From positions 1 through 5,969 of the forward strand of contig CAMLEQ010000248.1 of the NCBI GenBank assembly GCA_946479015.1: a DNA stretch of 5,969 bases, given 5' to 3'. Both the position numbers and the translations under genes were made by a program. Positions 4,994 through 5,969 of the stretch are shown one piece after another; position 1 is the stretch's first letter; every line of letters starts with the position of its first letter. The DNA comes from an uncultured Gemmatimonadota bacterium (GTDB taxonomy: Bacteria; Gemmatimonadota; Gemmatimonadetes; Gemmatimonadales; Gemmatimonadaceae). Under the pieces are notes generated by a model. The model saw nothing but the letters and a program-made list of their open reading frames with translations, had not been told where the DNA came from and did no database searches.

Positions 4994-5969
4994 ATGGCTG
5001 TCTCCACGATTCAGGACGACAAGAAGAAGGCGCTCAATCTGGCCATCGCGCAGATCGAGAAGAGCTGCGGCAAGGGCTCCATCATGAAGATGGGGTCCGA
5101 CGGGGCGCGGGTTCGGGTCGAGTCGATCCCGACCGGGGCGATCAATCTGGACGCGGCCATCGGTGTTGGCGGCATTCCTCGCGGGCGGATCACGGAGATC
5201 TACGGTCCGGAGTCGAGCGGCAAGACGACGCTCTGTCTGCACGTGGTGGCGAACGCGCAGCGTGCGGGGGGCGTGGCGGCCTACATCGACGCCGAGCATG
5301 CGCTGGACACCGAGTACGCGGCGAAGCTCGGGGTGGACGTGGAGAATCTTCTCGTGTCGCAGCCGGACACCGGCGAGCAGGCGCTCGAGATCTGCGAGAT
5401 CCTCGTCCGCTCGGGTGCCGTGGATGTGGTGGTGATCGACTCGGTGGCGGCGCTCGTGCCGAAGGCCGAGATCGAGGGGGAGATGGGCGATTCGCACGTC
5501 GGTCTGCAGGCGCGCCTCATGAGCCAGGCGCTGCGGAAGCTGACCGGGGCGATCGCGCGCTCCAAGACCTCGGTGATCTTCATCAATCAGCTCCGCGAGA
5601 AGATCGGGGTGATGTTCGGCAATCCGGAGACGACCACCGGCGGAAAGGCGCTCAAGTTCTACGCGTCGGTGCGTCTGGACATCCGCCGCATCGGCCCGGT
5701 GAAGGAGAAGGAGGACGTGATCGGTTCGCACGTCCGTGTGAAGGTGGTGAAGAACAAGGTCGCGCCGCCGTTCAAGCAGGCCGAGTTCGACATCATGTAC
5801 GCCGAGGGGATCAGCCATGCTTCGCTCGTCCTCGACATCGCCGCCGAGGGCGGGGTGATCGACAAGTCCGGTGCCTGGTACAGCTACAACGGGCAGCGGA
5901 TCGGGCAGGGGCGTGAGAACGCGAAGCTGTTCCTCAAGGACAATCCGGTGCTGATGGCGGAGGTCGAGG
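4994..5969 (+). CDS. recA: Recombinase RecA, 3'-truncated
   Basis: The first 325 residues of RecA are present and the frame is open to the window end, so only the acidic C-terminal tail is missing. RecA coats single-stranded DNA, drives strand exchange with ATP and triggers LexA self-cleavage. Visible landmarks are Walker A GPESSGKT (71-78), IDAEHALD (98-105) with catalytic Glu101, [12 protein letters not shown] (122-133), Walker B VVVIDS ending at D149-S150, loop L1 around 157-164 and [22 protein letters not shown] (196-217) covering Gln199 and loop L2. Next come [11 protein letters not shown] and the KSGAWYSY segment. Residue 218 is Lys where E. coli has Asn, as in actinobacterial RecA. No intein or frameshift is seen in the visible part. 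ATG 4994 begins the usual N-terminal helix and has AGGGCGG (4981-4987) six bases upstream. It has more T-ending codons than ftsK, in keeping with an older, highly expressed core gene. Confidence 0.98.
   Translation, partial: MAVSTIQDDKKKALNLAIAQIEKSCGKGSIMKMGSDGARVRVESIPTGAINLDAAIGVGGIPRGRITEIYGPESSGKTTLCLHVVANAQRAGGVAAYIDAEHALDTEYAAKLGVDVENLLVSQPDTGEQALEICEILVRSGAVDVVVIDSVAALVPKAEIEGEMGDSHVGLQARLMSQALRKLTGAIARSKTSVIFINQLREKIGVMFGNPETTTGGKALKFYASVRLDIRRIGPVKEKEDVIGSHVRVKVVKNKVAPPFKQAEFDIMYAEGISHASLVLDIAAEGGVIDKSGAWYSYNGQRIGQGRENAKLFLKDNPVLMAEVE

Noticed and set aside
5628..5660. Lys at RecA residue 218 where E. coli has Asn
   Set aside because: Lys is common here in other phyla, including actinobacteria, so it is normal family variation.
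4955..5818. A 287-codon minus-strand open frame antisense to recA
   Set aside because: It is a His/Arg/Leu-rich shadow of recA, which is certain on the plus strand.

Overview
This is a very GC-rich window (about 70% by eye, with strong G/C preference at third codon positions). It reads as an ordinary chromosomal core region of a Gram-negative-type bacterium. The RecA and FtsK sequences, the export signal on one protein and the comB-ftsK / yraN-recA arrangement would fit Gemmatimonadota or a similar high-GC phylum. That placement is inference and was not tested by phylogeny. I see no rRNA, tRNA, CRISPR array, transposase, integrase or phage gene.

Positions 1-3787 (+ strand) look like one operon. 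It holds the 3' part of a comB-family 2-phosphosulfolactate phosphatase gene, then a complete FtsK/SpoIIIE DNA translocase gene five bases later. A gene for an exported protein of unknown function follows, with a strong ribosome binding site. A near-perfect 38-base palindrome (3792-3829) fills the gap to a convergent minus-strand gene (3836-4276) for a small two-helix membrane protein of the low-affinity iron permease family. The palindrome probably ends transcription from both sides.

Positions 4277-4500 are a divergent, hairpin-rich spacer. Next come a YraN/UPF0102 nuclease-fold gene (4501-4875) and recA (from 4994, cut by the window end). A clear sigma-70-type promoter overlaps the stop codon of the YraN gene and drives recA. 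The recA leader holds a 30-base imperfect inverted repeat just after the expected transcription start and a separate 10-base palindrome nearer the start codon. These are the most interesting unexplained elements here.

Functionally, the window groups DNA-handling proteins: FtsK (chromosome segregation at division), YraN (putative nuclease) and RecA (recombination and SOS). The metabolic ComB and the two envelope proteins have no obvious link to them. I found no convincing undescribed system; the open questions are mainly regulatory.
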